Below, piece by piece: positions 21,555 through 33,958 of a stretch of DNA of 64,000 nucleotides. The DNA is from Selaginella moellendorffii (lineage: Eukaryota > Streptophyta > Lycopodiopsida > Selaginellales > Selaginellaceae). Where the stretch lies: positions 322,300 through 386,299 of the forward strand of contig NW_003314309.1 of assembly GCF_000143415.4 (NCBI RefSeq). Reading direction: 5' to 3'. Under the pieces are notes generated by a model, which made no database searches, was not told where the DNA came from, and saw only the letters and a list, made by a program, of their open reading frames with translations. How positions within the stretch are numbered: the first letter of the stretch is position 1; each line of letters begins with the position of its first letter. Made by a program: the position numbers and the translations under genes.

Positions 21555-23130
21555 ATGGAGCTGCTGGCTATGGTAGCATTGCTCTTCTTTCTCGTAGCTC
21601 CACTCCTTTGGATCTTCAATCTCGTCGTCGCCTCCCGCAAAGAAACTCCTGCTCAAGCTCTTCAAATTCCTCCGGGAAACTTGGGATGGCCGCTCATCGG
21701 AGAAACTTTCAGGTACGCTGTCCAATCCGGCTCTACTTTCTACGACGAGAGAGTTGCAAAGTATGGCGCCGTGTTTAAGACGTCGCTCTTTGGCTCCAAG
21801 ACTGTGGTTCTTCCAGCTCCGGAGGGCAACAGGCTCATCCTCATGAACGAGAACAAGCTCGTCAGTGTCTCGTATCCAAAGTCCGTGAGCGTTCTTCTGG
21901 GAGAGAATTCCCTCATTGCGCTGCGAGGTGACGAGCACCGGCGATCGAAAGCTCTGCTCATGACGTTTCTCCGGCCAGAGATGCTCCAAAAGTTCGTGGG
22001 TCGGGTGTGCAAGGTCGTCCACGACCATCTCCAGAAGTTCTGGAGCGGTGGCGACGAGGTGATCCGGGTGTACAATCTCATGAAGATGTTTACATTCGCT
22101 CTGGCTTGCGACTTGCTCATGGGCCTCGACATTGGCGACGAGGAGATGGAGTTTCTGGCCAGAGATTTCGATACGCTGGTGCGAGGGCTCTTCCAGCTCC
22201 CCATCGACTTGCCTGGGACACAGTTTTGCAGAGCCAAAGCTGCGAGGAAGAAGCTCGATCAGTGCTTTGATCGCCACATACGAGAAAAGAGACGAGAGAT
22301 TGCGGGAAGTTTTCGTGCTAGATCTCATGAGCAGGATATGTTGGAGGTATTGCTCACGACCAGGGATGAGAATGGAGAGTTCAGTACGGACCTGGCAATC
22401 AAGGACAACATTGTTTCGTTGCTCTTTGCGGGGCACGATACTTCGAGCGTCGCTCTTACCTGGACATTGAAGTTCTTGGCGGATTCTCCCTCTTGCATGG
22501 ACAAAATTGTGCAAGGTTTTCGTATCAATCCTTGCTCCTCTCGATCCGATCAGTTTGGCTGACATGAATTGGTTGTTGTTGTTCTTGGCAGAAAACTTGG
22601 CGATTCGAAACTCGCGAAGTTCTTCCGAGCTTTCGTGGGAGGATTTGAGAAAGCTAAAGTATACATGGCAAGTGGTCCAGGAATCCATGAGGATGAGGCC
22701 TCCTGTTGGCGGTGGCTTCCGCGAGGCTCTCGTCGATTTGGAGTTTGATGGATATGTCGTTCCCAAGGGATGGAAGGCAAGTTTCTTGGTAAAGTTTTTG
22801 GAGATCTTACACTGAAATTATCTTGCACAGCTCAATTGGACCACTGCTACCTCATACAGGAAACCAGAGTTTTTCGTGGAGCCAAACAAGTTTGATCCAT
22901 CTCGCTTTGATGGAGGGAATGCAATTGCTCCATACACTTTCCTCCCGTTTGGGGCAGGCGCAAGGATGTGCCCGGGCTCTGAGTTTGCAAAGATGGAAAT
23001 CCTCGTCTTCCTGCACTATTGTGTTCTCCAGTTCGATTGGAAGCTCCTGGAACCCAACGAACAGGTGATCATCGATCCAATGCCTCGCCCTGTTCATGGA
23101 ATGCCTGTAAGAATCTCTAAAAGAAATTAA
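21555..23130 (+). CDS. Cytochrome P450, CYP85-clan type
   Basis: A haem monooxygenase of 481 residues in three exons (21555-22515, 22592-22776, 22831-23130). It has an N-terminal membrane anchor, then the Pro-rich hinge LQIPPGNLGWPLIGETF. The I-helix oxygen motif is FAGHDTSSVA, the K-helix is QESMRMRPPVGGGFREA (ExxR as ESMR), the PERF equivalent is KFDPSRF, and the haem-Cys loop is PFGAGARMCPGSEFAKME. The opening and the PPVGG block fit the CYP85 clan (CYP716, CYP720, CYP90 and similar, acting on terpenoids or steroids). The substrate is unknown. The second intron is best read as GC-AG (AAG/GCAAGT), since the nearby GT site would insert four residues into a conserved stretch. Confidence 0.92.
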
Positions 23131-23290
23131 AACTTTAAATTGTGTTTTCTGTAATTATAAAGATAACATAAGAAAAAAGATAAAGATGATGAACACAATA
23201 GTAATAATGAAACCAGATTTCATACGTTATGTACACTGTGTTATTTGACATCAGACTGGAAATAACTATTTGTTGACCCTGAGCTACACT
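23131..23290. other. Short convergent 3' spacer
   Basis: About 160 bp separate the P450 stop from the stop of the convergent ACBP gene. It must hold both 3' ends; AATAAT- and AATAGT-like polyadenylation contexts are present. Confidence 0.4.
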
Positions 23291-24925
23291 TCATTCGTTC
23301 ATCCAGTCCCAGTTGGCTGGGCGATAATTCAACGGCGTGGAGCCCTCGGCGTCTCTAGCTTGAAGGTCTGCCCCTTTGCTTATCAAAAACTTGGCAACCA
23401 TCTCCTGCTCGCAAACACAGGCATAGTGTAGCGCGGTCTGGCCTTCCTTGTCCTGAAAAAGAGAAAGGAAAGGCCAAAAAAAAAAAAAAAACACCATTTT
23501 TTCCACGTAAGAGACAGATTCTATACAAATATCTGTACCTTAGCTTGAAGTTTTGCTCCTCTGGAAAGCAGCAATTCCACAAGTCCCAAGTGTCCACGGT
23601 CAGATGCCCAGTGAAGGGCCGTGCGGCCATCGCTGTCTGGAAAATTCTTCTGAAGTTAAAAGAGGCGCCGTGTAGGAAAAATTCCATCCTACCTTGGACG
23701 TCCACCGGGACGCCTTGACTTAAAAGTTCCAAGAGACCAGGCTCGTTGCCTTCCCGAGCAGCAATGTGGAGGGCATCCAGCGATCTACAAAGACAAACGA
23801 ACTTAAAACGAGCCATCGCCTTTCTTAATCGACGGGGGGAAGCGATATGCAAAGTGGACTTACCCGTCGTCACTCCTTTCATCGTACGCTAGTGTGCTAA
23901 AGACAGGCCCAACAGGACCTTTCTTTTGTTTGCTTCCGGACGTTCCTTCTTTGCCCTTGCTCTGAGAAAAAGTATAATGCTCATTTGAAGTTCTTAAAAG
24001 CCAAAGACTTACTTTCTGATTGCTCGCCCAATCCGGACTTAGTTCTGAAACAAGCTCCACGTATCGTTCCATAGCCTCCTCTTGGCTAATGTTCCCCAAT
24101 TTCTGCCAGGCATTCCTTCAAAACAATCTCCCATCAGCGCTAAAAAAAAGAGAGACATTTTTGCGAAGATCCATACCATTTTGCGCGAGCAGTCATCTTC
24201 AGTGCCGATGGCTGCACAGTATGACACGGACCCTCCGTCGCCACCTTGTAGAGTCCATACAGTTGGAGTTGAGTTTCACTGGAAACCTTCAAACCGCCAG
24301 CTTGAGTTGCTATGAAGCTCGACGCAGCTCCAAAAGCTTCATCCAACTCCGTGCTCTCCACGCCCTCCCAATCGGAGGAACCGTCATCATCTTCGTCCAT
24401 CGCCATGGCCGAGATCGATCTGTTGGAGCCAGCTTCCGCCTCCACGGAAGAGCTCGTAGATGGTTCGTAGCCAGCTTCCATTGTCGCCAAGCTCTGATGT
24501 CCTGTGATCGCCTCCTGTTCTACGACCTCGTCCTTTTTGATAATCGGCGCTGGCGATCCAACTCCAGCGCCGGAAGCCTCATCGAGCCCACCACCCTCGC
24601 TCACTTCTGAGAAATCCGCCCTGCCTTCGCTCAATCCAGATATGTCTGCCCTGTCACCCTCGGAATCCACAGAATGTATGCTCTCTTCCTTCTCATCGGA
24701 AGAGCTGGAAGCACCTCTTTCATCCTTTCCCTCTTGAGCTTCTTCGCTTGGAGACAAACGCTCCACCCTCATATTCCCGGCCCTCATCGAGCTCCTGATA
24801 GCCATAAACATCGATAGAAGCTTGGAGAGCATAAACGCGAAGACGATAGCTACAAACACTGTCTGCGCGAGCTCCTGCAAATCGGCCTGGCGCGCCATTT
24901 CCCTGATGCCTCCCCAGCTCCACAT
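23291..24925 (-). CDS. Ankyrin-repeat acyl-CoA-binding protein (ACBP1/2-like)
   Basis: It binds long-chain acyl-CoA esters and in plants is anchored in the ER or plasma membrane. About 400 residues over several exons. Residues 20-45 form a membrane anchor (TVFVAIVFAFMLSKLL). A long acidic, Ser-rich linker of about 110 residues follows. The ACB domain has EAFGAASSFIATQ, LQLYGLYKVATEGPC, KMTARAKWNAWQKLG and EEAMERYVELVSELSPDW, with the Tyr and Lys residues that bind the CoA headgroup. The C-terminal third has ankyrin repeats (DALHIAAREGNEPGLLELL, GRTALHWASDRGHLGLVELL, GQTALHYACVCEQEMVAKFL). The order anchor-ACB-ankyrin is that of plant ACBP1 and ACBP2. It is divergent from the pinin gene, and a telo-box lies at 24933. 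Confidence 0.93.
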
Positions 24926-25310
24926 ACCTCCAAAACCCTAATCCTAGAACCTGTGAATCACGGAGAGCTGTGGAAGACGCGAAGAGGCGCGCTCCGCCAA
25001 TGGATCCTTTTCACTCGCTCGCTCGCAAACCCAAACCCTAGGCCGCGTTTGAATCGAATTCCTCCTTTTGCGCTTTAACCCCTGCCCTTTTAGGTGAAGT
25101 TTGTTCGAGGGAAGGTATATGCTTTCCACAGCTGCGGAAAGATCCTTGCCATGATTTGAAGGGTCCAATCAACTGATTCACGCAGATGCTCGGTAAAAGT
25201 AGGGAGTTAACAAGCTTATTTATCACAGGGAAGAGCCCAGCGCCGATCGAATCCTCTCAGCTACTGTACCGTGGGTGTGACCTAAATTTTGTAATCCCTA
25301 GCTCCAAGGT
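24926..25310. promoter_or_regulatory. Divergent ACBP/pinin intergenic promoter with telo-boxes
   Basis: A 385-bp gap between divergent ATGs. It carries AAACCCTA at 24933-24940 and again at 25033-25040, one near each early transcribed region. No TATA box is evident. Confidence 0.5.
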
Positions 25311-27049
25311 ATGGCGAGTGCGGCAGTGGACAAGACGGTGGACGAGCTGCGGCACGAAATTGCGGAGCTCTACCGGCAGAATCGAGAGGTAATTCCGGTG
25401 TCGCGGCGCTGGCGCCAGGATTGAGCGCCTGGATTTTGATTTCTCAGATAAATGAGAGGCTAAACAATCCAAGAGGAAGGCGGCTTGGAAGGGGTGGATT
25501 TTCGAGAGCTGTAGGCGGGCGAGGGGGCGGTCGAGGAGGAAGAACCAGAAAGGTAGGAGAAATTCCTGTTAGGTCACTTGCGTTCTCAGCCTGTCTTTCT
25601 GTTCAGGCTGATGGTGATTTGGAAGGTCCTCCAACGAAGAGACTACATTCTGTTGTTAAGGTACGGTGGTGCTACAAGAGAAAAAAAATTCTCATGGTTT
25701 TCTTTCAAAAGGTTAATGGTGATTCGGTCGAAGCTCATACAAAAGAAACTGGCACGTCTTCCCCCCGTGGACGAAGAAGAGAGCCCTTTCTTACAGTAAG
25801 AACCGGCATAGTTTCTCTAATCCTCTCATACTATCTTTCTTTTTCTTCAGGGGCAGGCGCAAGAATTTAGAACCGAGCCAGTTCCCAAAACTGTTTCCAA
25901 AGTGGACGACCCCAAACTTGCAAAGCGAAACAGGAGAATGTTTGGCGCTCTTCTGGGAACTTTAGAGGTATACTTTTGCATGGATGGCTATCTTTCTTGA
26001 ATGCTTACTAGGTCCTTTGTTGTGTTTCTGGTCCAGGTTGGGGTTTCATTGCAGTTCGGAGAACGTTGTCGTTATGTTTCCTGTCTCATGCTTGCCTGTT
26101 ATTTAAGCTTTCTCTTAGGAATGTGTTCTTTCATCTTTTTTCACTCAGAGAGCGACTCTCAACTAGTTGCTGCGTTCTTCTGTGTAGAAATTCAGAAAGG
26201 AAGAGATGTCAAACTCGGAATCAGTGATGCGGAGGTCGGACTCTCTCAAAAGAGTAAGCGTCTTTGTTTTTACTTCGGTGCCGATTGACAAAAGTACGTA
26301 TGGAATGCAGGCTGTACAAAAGGCTCAAGAAGAAAGCGATAAGTTGCGACAAGAGGAGCGGGAGCACCTAACGGAAAGGCGAAAACGTGATTTGGTAAGA
26401 GCCGTTGTTTTTTGCATCTCTGATGCGAGGCCTTTTTCCATGCAGATGCTTCGAGCAAAAATCTCTGCCAAGGCGGAAGAAAAGCAAATCGAGCTGCTGT
26501 ACATGCAATGGACAGCACACCAGAGCAAAGTTAGTTCGTTCCTAAAGTGAGTTCGTTCGTTTCTGCCGGTGAAAGAGCGATTGACTGTTCATTTCATCTC
26601 AGGACAAAAGCAGAACCAGGAATACATTATCTTCCAGTAAAGCAAACAGAGCGTGACAAACACCAACTGGAAGAGCAACGAAAGGTATATCATCTAAAGT
26701 TTCGGGTAGACGTGACGTTTCCTCTCAGGCTTTCGAAGAATGGAAGGTAAAGTGCCGGGAAGAGCTGGACGAGTACCAGAAGCAAATAACCGAGACGTTT
26801 CTGGCCAAAGCTCAGGCAGACATTGATAGAGTCGTGGCTGCTCGAAACAGGAAGAGGATCCAATTCGAGGGCGGTGACAAAGAGATGGAAGAAGAAGCCG
26901 CCGGTGGCAATCTAGGCGAGCAAATCGATAACGAGAACGAAGAGCTCCAGGACGAACAGGGCCAAGAGGAAGAAGTGGCGGACGTGATGGAAGAAGAGGA
27001 TTATAGGCCGGAAGATGATACAACGCTCCCGGAAGGAAAATCTAGCTGA
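25311..27049 (+). CDS. PNN: Pinin (splicing and exon-junction cofactor)
   Basis: Pinin is a nuclear-speckle protein that joins the exon-junction/ASAP-PSAP complex and modulates splicing. Ten or eleven short exons join cleanly in frame. The N-terminus has a helix (VDKTVDELRHEIAELYRQNRE) and an Arg/Gly-rich patch. The diagnostic pinin motif is RNRRMFGALLGTLEKFRKEE. After it come a long charged helix (KAQEESDKLRQEEREHLTE, RAKISAKAEEKQIELL), FLKTKAEPGIHYLPVK and an acidic C-terminal tail rich in Glu and Asp. The exon carrying the motif ends exactly after LLGTLE, as splicing requires. Start at the ATG giving MASAAVDKTV. Plant pinin homologues have this same layout. Confidence 0.9.
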
Positions 27050-27241
27050 AAAGATTTAAACAGAGTATATCCCACTTGTGAGAATAGAAAGATGCGGATT
27101 CTTGAGTATATTCGTATGTGTACGGGTTTGAGTAGAGGGAGTACGGCACTTTGGACTGATTTTAAATCTTTAGCGCTCCCGCGCCTCTATGCTAGGGTTC
27201 TAATGTGTGACGATGGGATTGTGAGCGCTCCGGCCGCGAGG

Positions 27242-27248
27242 TATAAAG
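27242..27248 (+). promoter_or_regulatory. TATA box of the GT47 gene
   Basis: TATAAAG lies 89 bases before the ATG of the exostosin-like gene, a suitable distance for a leader of about 55-60 nt. TAGGGTT, a telo-box on the other strand, lies upstream at 27193. Confidence 0.5.
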
Positions 27249-27330
27249 AATTCCGGAAAGATCTTTGATAATCCCATCCACGCAAAGGTCGTGTGTGTGC
27301 TTGCTCGATCAGGTTAGCGACCGGAAAAGG

Positions 27331-28884
27331 ATGATATCAGAGGCTGCGATCGTGTTTGGGAGCTGGATTGGGGGCCAGGCATGGCGCCGCCACTTCATCT
27401 GGGCCTTGCTGGTGTTCTGTATCACTTGCATTTTCACGATTATCGCCTTCGTCGGCGCCAGGCCGTGCTACACCGATTGCCGCAAGGGGGGAATGCTGCC
27501 AGATAATCGATCGATCGCGGCGAGCGCTGGCCACGGGCGGCTGCTCACAGTCAAGGGATCGGAGATTTTCGAGGTAATCGTGCAAGTCTCTTTCTCCCCA
27601 TTGTCGATCGATCTTGAAATATTTCGGCCGCCAGAGCGGGTTTTGGTCGCTGGGGAGGCAAGAGCGGCTCAAACGCGCCAAGATTGCGATCGAGAATCTT
27701 CATCTCCAGGATGAGCTCGACGATCTTCACGACGATGGGGTCTTGTATCGTAACATCTCGCGATTCAAGAGGTATGATTTACCGATCAAACGTGATTTTT
27801 TTATATCTTTTTTACTCCAGGAGTTACGAAGCAATGCAACGGGTATTCAGGATCTTTGTCTACAAGGACGGTTACAAGCCATTGATGCACGAAGGCCCCA
27901 AGACTGGAATTTACGCGTCCGAAGGGCTCTTCATCGCTACCATGGAACGAGGGAATCCCTTCGCCGTGACCGAACCAAAGATCGCAACGATGTTCTTTAT
28001 CCCTTTCAGCCTCAAGCAAATGGTGGACTACATGTATGACACGAACAGTCACAGCATGAAGAACATCCAGAGCTACATCGCCGGCTACTTGAGGAGGCTG
28101 GCATCGAAGTATCCTTACATGAACGCCACAAACGGGATCGATCACTTTTTTGTCTCTTGCCACGACTGGGTAAGTTTGTTTCTTTGCTTTTCATCTTGTA
28201 TACTTATGGTTTCTACTCTAGGCTCTTATGGCACTGGAAAAGCAGGACTGCCAGAGAAACATCGTCAAGGTTGTCTGCAATGCCGATTCATCTCGAGGCT
28301 TCAACACATCCAGAGACGTTTCGTTGCCGGAGACACGAGTTCGACAGGGAAAACACTCGCCGATCATCAGAGACACTTCGGGAATGGACAGGCCTTACTT
28401 GGCGTTCTTCGCGGGCCAAATGCACGGCAAGCTGCGGCCAGTTCTCCTTGCCCACTGGAAAGACAAGGATCCGGAGATGAAAATCTACGAGGTTCTTCCA
28501 CCGTCTGTGGCGGAGCGAATCTCTTACAGCGAACACATGAGGCTGAGCAAGTACTGCATCTGCGCCGCCGGATTCGAAGTCAACAGCCCGAGGCTGGTGG
28601 AAGCGATCGTGAACGAGTGCGTGCCGGTGATCTTGGCGGACAACTTCGTGCTACCTTTCAGCGAAGTCATCAACTGGGACAGCATCTCGGTGACGGTGGC
28701 GGAGAAGGATGTGGCAAACTTGAAAGCCATCCTGGCGGGGATCCCTCTGCGGACGTACAAGGAAATGCAGGCACGGCTCAAGCACGTCAAGCGCCACTTC
28801 GAGTGGAAGAACAGCCCCGAGAAGTATGACATCTTCAACATGATCGTCCATTCGCTGTGGACGCAGCAACTCAACAACGTTTAG
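27331..28884 (+). CDS. GT47 exostosin-like glycosyltransferase
   Basis: A type II Golgi glycosyltransferase of plant family GT47, whose members build xyloglucan, pectin or xylan side chains. About 420 residues in four exons: 27331-27572, about 27636-27771, about 27820-28168 and about 28222-28884. A signal-anchor helix lies near residues 22-42 (ALLVFCITCIFTIIAFV). The exostosin domain shows MQRVFRIFVYKDGYKPLMHEG, GIYASEGLFIATME, IATMFFIPFSLKQMVDYMY, the DHFFVSCHDW motif, RPYLAFFAGQMHG, SKYCICAAGFEVNSPRLVEA and CVPVILADNFVLPFSEV. These are the defining GT47 blocks. The start ATG gives MISEAAIVFG. Donor and acceptor sugars cannot be assigned. Confidence 0.92.
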
Positions 28885-29096
28885 AAGATCTTCGATCCAA
28901 TGCGTGGGCTGACAAGGCAAGTTCTTGAAATCTCTTTAATCTCTCTCATTCTCTCCTTTTCTTACAAAACTCTAGGATTGGGATAAAAAATTTGTACTGT
29001 GACTACTTACAAGTGGAGTTTATAAGCTACAAGAGTATGAAACGTGTAATTCTTCTTAAAGGTCAGTCCAGAAAGAGAAGATTAGGGTTTATAGCG

Positions 29097-30734
29097 ATGG
29101 CCTTCTTCGATCGTGATGCGCACGTCCAGTTCTTTGCAGGATTTCTCGTCCGCGGCCTGTCGGCGGACTACCTTGGGCAGGAATGCAACACGCTCTCGTT
29201 AGCCTACTTCGCGATCTCGGCTCTCGACATCCTCAATGCCCTGAATCAGGTATTTGTCTCGGATCGCGAATGCGAGCGCTTAGCATTGCTCTTTCCCTGC
29301 CGTAATATCAGATTCCGACTGGCGAGATCGTGGATTGGGTGTATAGTTTGCAAGTTTTGCCGCTCAAGGAGCTCGATGAGTACGCGGAGAAAGGTCTGGA
29401 ACAGTAGTTGTGAGCGCTGGAATTTTGATCGCCGTGTGGATCCAGATTTGAGGTTTGGATTTCTTGGATCACGCTCGACTTATGTGTCTCGTGATGTGCG
29501 TTTGCTCTTCCTCTTTTTGATTTCTCTTTCCTTACCTCGGTTTTCTATTCTTTCATTCAGGGCGTGGAGTCCTCATACGATGGTGGTCACCTGGCCATGA
29601 CTTACTCGGCTTTGGCGATTTTGAAGATACTTGGAGACGACTACTCTCGAGTCTCTAGAAATGCCATTGTTCGTTCCATGCGATCGCTACAGCAACCGGA
29701 TGGACGGTAGTACCGAATTCTCTTGAAGAACTAATTGTTTCTTCCTTTTTCTTGGCAGCTTCACTCCTGTTCATCTGGGTGCTGAAAGGGATTCGCGTTT
29801 CCTCTTCTGCGCAGGTGAGCAAAGCAATGCTATGCTTGTGAGTATAAGCTTTGCGCTGATGTCGTTCCTTTCTAGCTGCCATTTGCACTTTCCTTCAAGA
29901 TTGGAGTGGCATGGACGTACCGCTGGCCTGTGACTACATAGCCAAATGTCAGGTTGTTTTGCGATGGATGCTGACGACTTAGCTAACTTGTTTCTTTGTT
30001 TTCAGTCATATGATGGTGGTTTTGGATTGTGCCCGGGTTTAGAGGCTCATGGTGAGGATTTCTTGAACATTTACGCGTGATATTTTCTTTTTCTTTCTGT
30101 GGCTGAAGGAGGTGCTACCTACTGTGCGCTTGCAGCTCTCAAGCTTATTGGACAGTCTGCTGAAAAGGGAATAACAGGCATAGACTTCCCGCTTCTGACC
30201 AGTTGGTTATTACAGGTAAAGTAGCCACTGCTTGATTGTTGAGTAGATTTTCTGAATCCTTTCCATCTTCAACTAGCGACAAGCAGTTACCGGAGGCTTT
30301 CAAGGAAGAATCAACAAAGCACCAGACACATGCTACGCTTTCTGGTAGGAATTTCCGCCACTTCGAAGCACGTTTTGATGACTTTTTCTTACAGGGTCGG
30401 GGCCAGCCTTGTTTTTCTTGGAGCCTACGAACTTTGTGACCGAGAAGCTCTACGATTGTCTTTGCTTAGTTGCCAAAGCGAGGTGAAGAACGAATAGCTT
30501 GCTTTTATCTCAGTCTGACACTTCTGGCAGAAAGGTGGATTCAGCAAGTATCCCCATGACGATGCGGATATGCTACATTCCTACTACGGTGTCTGTGGCT
30601 TCAGCCTTCTCAACGAGCCTGGGCTTGAGAGTCTATGCTGTGAGCTAGGCATTTCCGCTCGTGCTGCCGGTGATTTCGGCATGGGTTCTGACACGGTGAA
30701 GTTTTCATATCTTGAAGAAGAAACTCCCGACTAA
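29097..30734 (+). CDS. PGGT1B: Protein geranylgeranyltransferase type I, beta subunit
   Basis: It transfers geranylgeranyl from GGPP to CaaL proteins such as ROP GTPases, as a heterodimer with the shared alpha subunit. Many short exons. The prenyltransferase alpha-alpha barrel repeats appear as YFAISALDILNALNQ, IVDWVYSLQVLPLKELDEY, SYDGGHLAMTYSALAILK, SLQQPDGRFTPVHLGAERD, QSYDGGFGLCPGLEAHGGATY and TGGFQGRINKAPDTCYAFWVG. The zinc ligands are visible: Asp and Cys in PDTCYAFW and His in DADMLHSYYGVCG. The wording QVLPLKE and GLEAHGG fits GGTase-I beta rather than farnesyl- or Rab-transferase. The telo-box TTAGGGTTT lies 7 bp before the ATG. The stop is about 12 bp from the convergent cryptochrome stop. 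Confidence 0.91.
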
Positions 30735-30745
30735 CACCATTCAAA

Positions 30746-32559
30746 CTATGGTAAGTTTGAAGTAATATGCTTTCCCCTGGTGACTGATCCTGAAAATTGT
30801 GTGTGTGACGCAGAGGTGGTCAATATGCTTGGAACCAGTTGATCGCAAAATGCGGCTGGAAAATTATGCCGGCTATTTGGCCTGGGGTTTGTCTCATCTT
30901 GTCCTTCCTCTGTTCTTGCGGCTTGTTCTACCGCGTTCTTCTCCCGCATACTCTTAACAGCTTGTGACAGTCGGTATTTGGCTACCTCCATGTCCACAAT
31001 TGGTTTCGGGTAATTGGTTCCTAGCTCGACACCAGCTGCTTGTAATCTACTTACAGGTGCACTATATGGATGGTGAATCCACTGGTTTGGGAGCCTGCTG
31101 AGTTCTGGAAGCCATCTCCGAACATACTCCCCTTTGGAGTCAAGCTTACATCCTTCCTCCTGCAGCCGTAGAGATATAAATTTCAGCGCTACATTTCCGT
31201 GCTACTTACGTGAGGATCGAGTACACGGTCTAGTTCGTGGCCATCGGTCAAGCAACCGGAAACGTACTTCCAGCCGAGTATATCGCTCTCTAAATCGGCA
31301 TCGAGCAAAGTGTCCCAGAAGTATTTTATCCCCCAGGTCCAAGGGAGCTGCAAAAACTTTATCAGGAAGCTGGATGTTACCACTCGAAGTTTGCAGTGCA
31401 GCCATCCTGTCGACCATAGCTCGCGCATAGCTGCATCCACCAACGGGTAACCAGTTTTTCCGAGCTTCCAAGCCTTGAAATGGATCTCATCGTTACTCCA
31501 GGGGAAGTTTTTCAGCAGGGATTGCTCCTGAGTGAACGGGAAATGGAAGCTGATATATCTGGAGTACTCCCTCAGGCCTATAGCTCGAAGAAAGAGATGT
31601 GCGTTCCGACGGGGACAGAACAGCTGCTCTTCGTCTCTCTGTTTGGACCGTATGCAATTGTAGAGTTTCCGGATGCTGAGCTCTCCAAAGTGCAAGTATG
31701 GAGAAAGGTGTGAGGTGGAGTTGTCTGTCGTCTCTCTACTGGTGGTATAATCGTTAAGAGGGGCGACTAGGAAGGCTTGAAGAGCATCGTTTGCGTGTTT
31801 ACATCCAGGGGACCATGTCCGCGCCAGCAACTCGTTACTACTTTTCTCGGACTCATCTTCAAGGCATAGCTCCTCTATACTACATGGAGTGGGGAGATTT
31901 CCTGCAAAACTTATCACATCCAGGTATTCTGCTTTTTTCTTTTTTTGTTGTGCTTACCCCGGTAAGGAAATATTCGTGCTTGTGATGAATCAGGCATGTC
32001 TGGCTCAAAACGCGTTCGCAAGAAGCGGTTCCAAAATCCTGCGAAAGTGGTAAAGGCGTGGCCCTGTTCGTCGTATATCTCCCACGGTTCGTGCAAGGTG
32101 TCGCAGTTGAAGTTGTGTACAAAAATTCCATACTCCAGGAGTCTCTGCTTTACACGACGATCACGGGCCACAGTGATGGGATCTGCTTGCAATGCATCGA
32201 GTAAGTTCTACCACGCCGTAAGTTTTCCTAACTCTCTTACCGTACAGATGGTTGCAGAAGATCTGAGTTGATCCTGTAGCTCGAGCTATGTTTACCAGCA
32301 CAGAGAGCGTGTCGTTCCCCTTTTGGAGGAGGAGCGAACAGCCGTAGCTTGCAAGCGATGCATCGAGGTGAATGAGGCTCTGCTTGAGCCACCATCTTGA
32401 GTGTCGGCCCGGTTGGAATTCACCCTCTTCTGCTGGACACCAGATGAAGATTGGAAGGACGACTCCCGGCGCGTTCGCCGCGGCGAGCAGCGCGGGATTA
32501 TCTTCTACACGAAGATCTCTTCGGAACCATACCAGGTTACATGCCTTAGAGTTTTCCAT
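30746..32559 (-). CDS. CRY: Plant cryptochrome with a short C-terminal tail
   Basis: A blue-light receptor of the plant CRY1/CRY2 type. The photolyase-homology region is complete: VWFRRDLRVEDNPALLAA, PGRHSRWWLKQSL, FCNHLYDPITVARD, FNCDTLHEPWEIYDE, TFAGFWNRF, SPYLHFGELS, REYSRYISFHFPFTQEQSLL, FKAWKLGKTGYPLVDAAMR, WGIKYFWDTLLDADLESD, ILGWKYVSG, GEYVRRWLPELSRLP and QWIHHPY. These place FAD. Exon 1 (32559-32242) ends in the phase seen in plant CRYs, and about five exons follow. After the core only about 70 residues remain in the visible frame. They contain DQLVP (30830-30844), the first element of the plant DAS motif, but the acidic and STAES parts are not seen before the stop at 30746. Either the tail is short or an unseen 3' splice restores it. 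Confidence 0.88.
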
Positions 32560-33718
32560 TCAGTCACTGAGTCTTCAATGCAGGACAAGCTCGAGCTTTC
32601 AATGGAAACATTTTGGAGCCGGGCGCCACACTAAACAGCGTAAGCATATACTTTCCATTCAAGTGCTTGCTTGTTGTCAATTGCAAGCTGGTCCTGGAGC
32701 TTAGTACCTTCGTGGCTTCTTTCTCAACAGCTATGTGCTTGATGGCCCTGCTCAACATTCTTATGTGGTGTCTCTTAGTTGCTGGCTTTGAATTGAGGAG
32801 AATGGCCCATGCTGTCTGGATTCCAGAAGTTAATGACAGCGCTTGGAGAGATCTTTCTGGTTGGCATTGTCAATCTTTGCTGTATGTGGATAAGCTAAAT
32901 CTCTGTCGCTGAAATCCAGGAAAGTGAGCGCGTTGTCAAACTCAGCTTCCACCAACCAGTGTGGACAAGACGTTATGGTATCAGCTTATCCGAGTCCCAT
33001 GTGAAATCTACCGCAGCTGATTCAATGCTGGGATCTTACAGCTGGCCATACTCCATGCTCTGGTACGACAGCTCTCAAAGGTCTTCGGAGTTATCTATCA
33101 AAACTCTTTACTTGTTGGTGCAGGTCTCTTGTCAATTTTACAAGTAGCAGCCAAACAAGTGTACCGGGAGAAGATCCAGTCAATTTTTGGATTCGGCCGC
33201 AGCGACTCGTGTCTTGCTTGTTTCAGAGGTTTTGTCCAGTATTGACGGTGGCATATAGAGGACAAGGGCAAAACATGTTAAGTTTTTGCTCATGGTTATC
33301 ATGTAAGGCACTCTCGATAACTTTAGCTAACGAACTTTTGAGATAGCTATTTTGGGCAATCCTAGTTGCTCAAATGGATAAAGCTTTAACCATGTTCCAG
33401 CTGACATTGATCAATGTTGATCATTATAAGAAAAACTGAACTCTAAATCTCTTTCCTCTATATTCAAGCGTATAGTACTGTTTCCAAGAATAAATGGTTC
33501 AATTGCTTTATGCATTTTCTTAAGTTTAGGAGAAAGTTTAAATAAATTGTTATGTATTGCATGTAAGAACATTTGGTTTGCTTATTACTTATTCATCCAA
33601 TTGATCAGATAAAGTTTATAATCATCAATGGCTTGGTAGAAGAAGCAGTCTAAAGATGTATTAAGCTGGATCCTACAATGCATGAGTTCTTGGCCATGGT
33701 TGGTGGTAGTCACTTTTC

Positions 33719-33958
33719 TTAATAAGCATGTTTGTAATTTATAAACACAAGATTAATCTTATTGCATATCAACCATTAGATGATAGAATAAAAAAGAATA
33801 TATTAGAAAGGGTTTAAGAAAGTTTATAAATTATAAATACAAGATTAATCTAAATGAATAACAATCATTAGATAGTAGAATATTTTAAAATATTCAAGTA
33901 TATTTTAGGTATATCCACTACCATCTTAGTCCCCCTTACAAGTTTGCTTAAGCAAACC
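33719..33958 (-). mobile_element. MITE copy B (truncated)
   Basis: The reverse complement matches copy A over about 230 bp, including GGTTTGCTTAAGCAAAC at its 5' end, the GGGGGACT block, TATTCATTTAGATTAAT and TCTAATGGTTGATATG. It lacks the last 60 bp or so and the 3' inverted end. Confidence 0.65.

Noticed and set aside
21498-22766. Long minus-strand frame of 424 codons antisense to the P450
   Set aside because: A mirror frame of GC-rich coding DNA; the P450 motifs are all on the plus strand.
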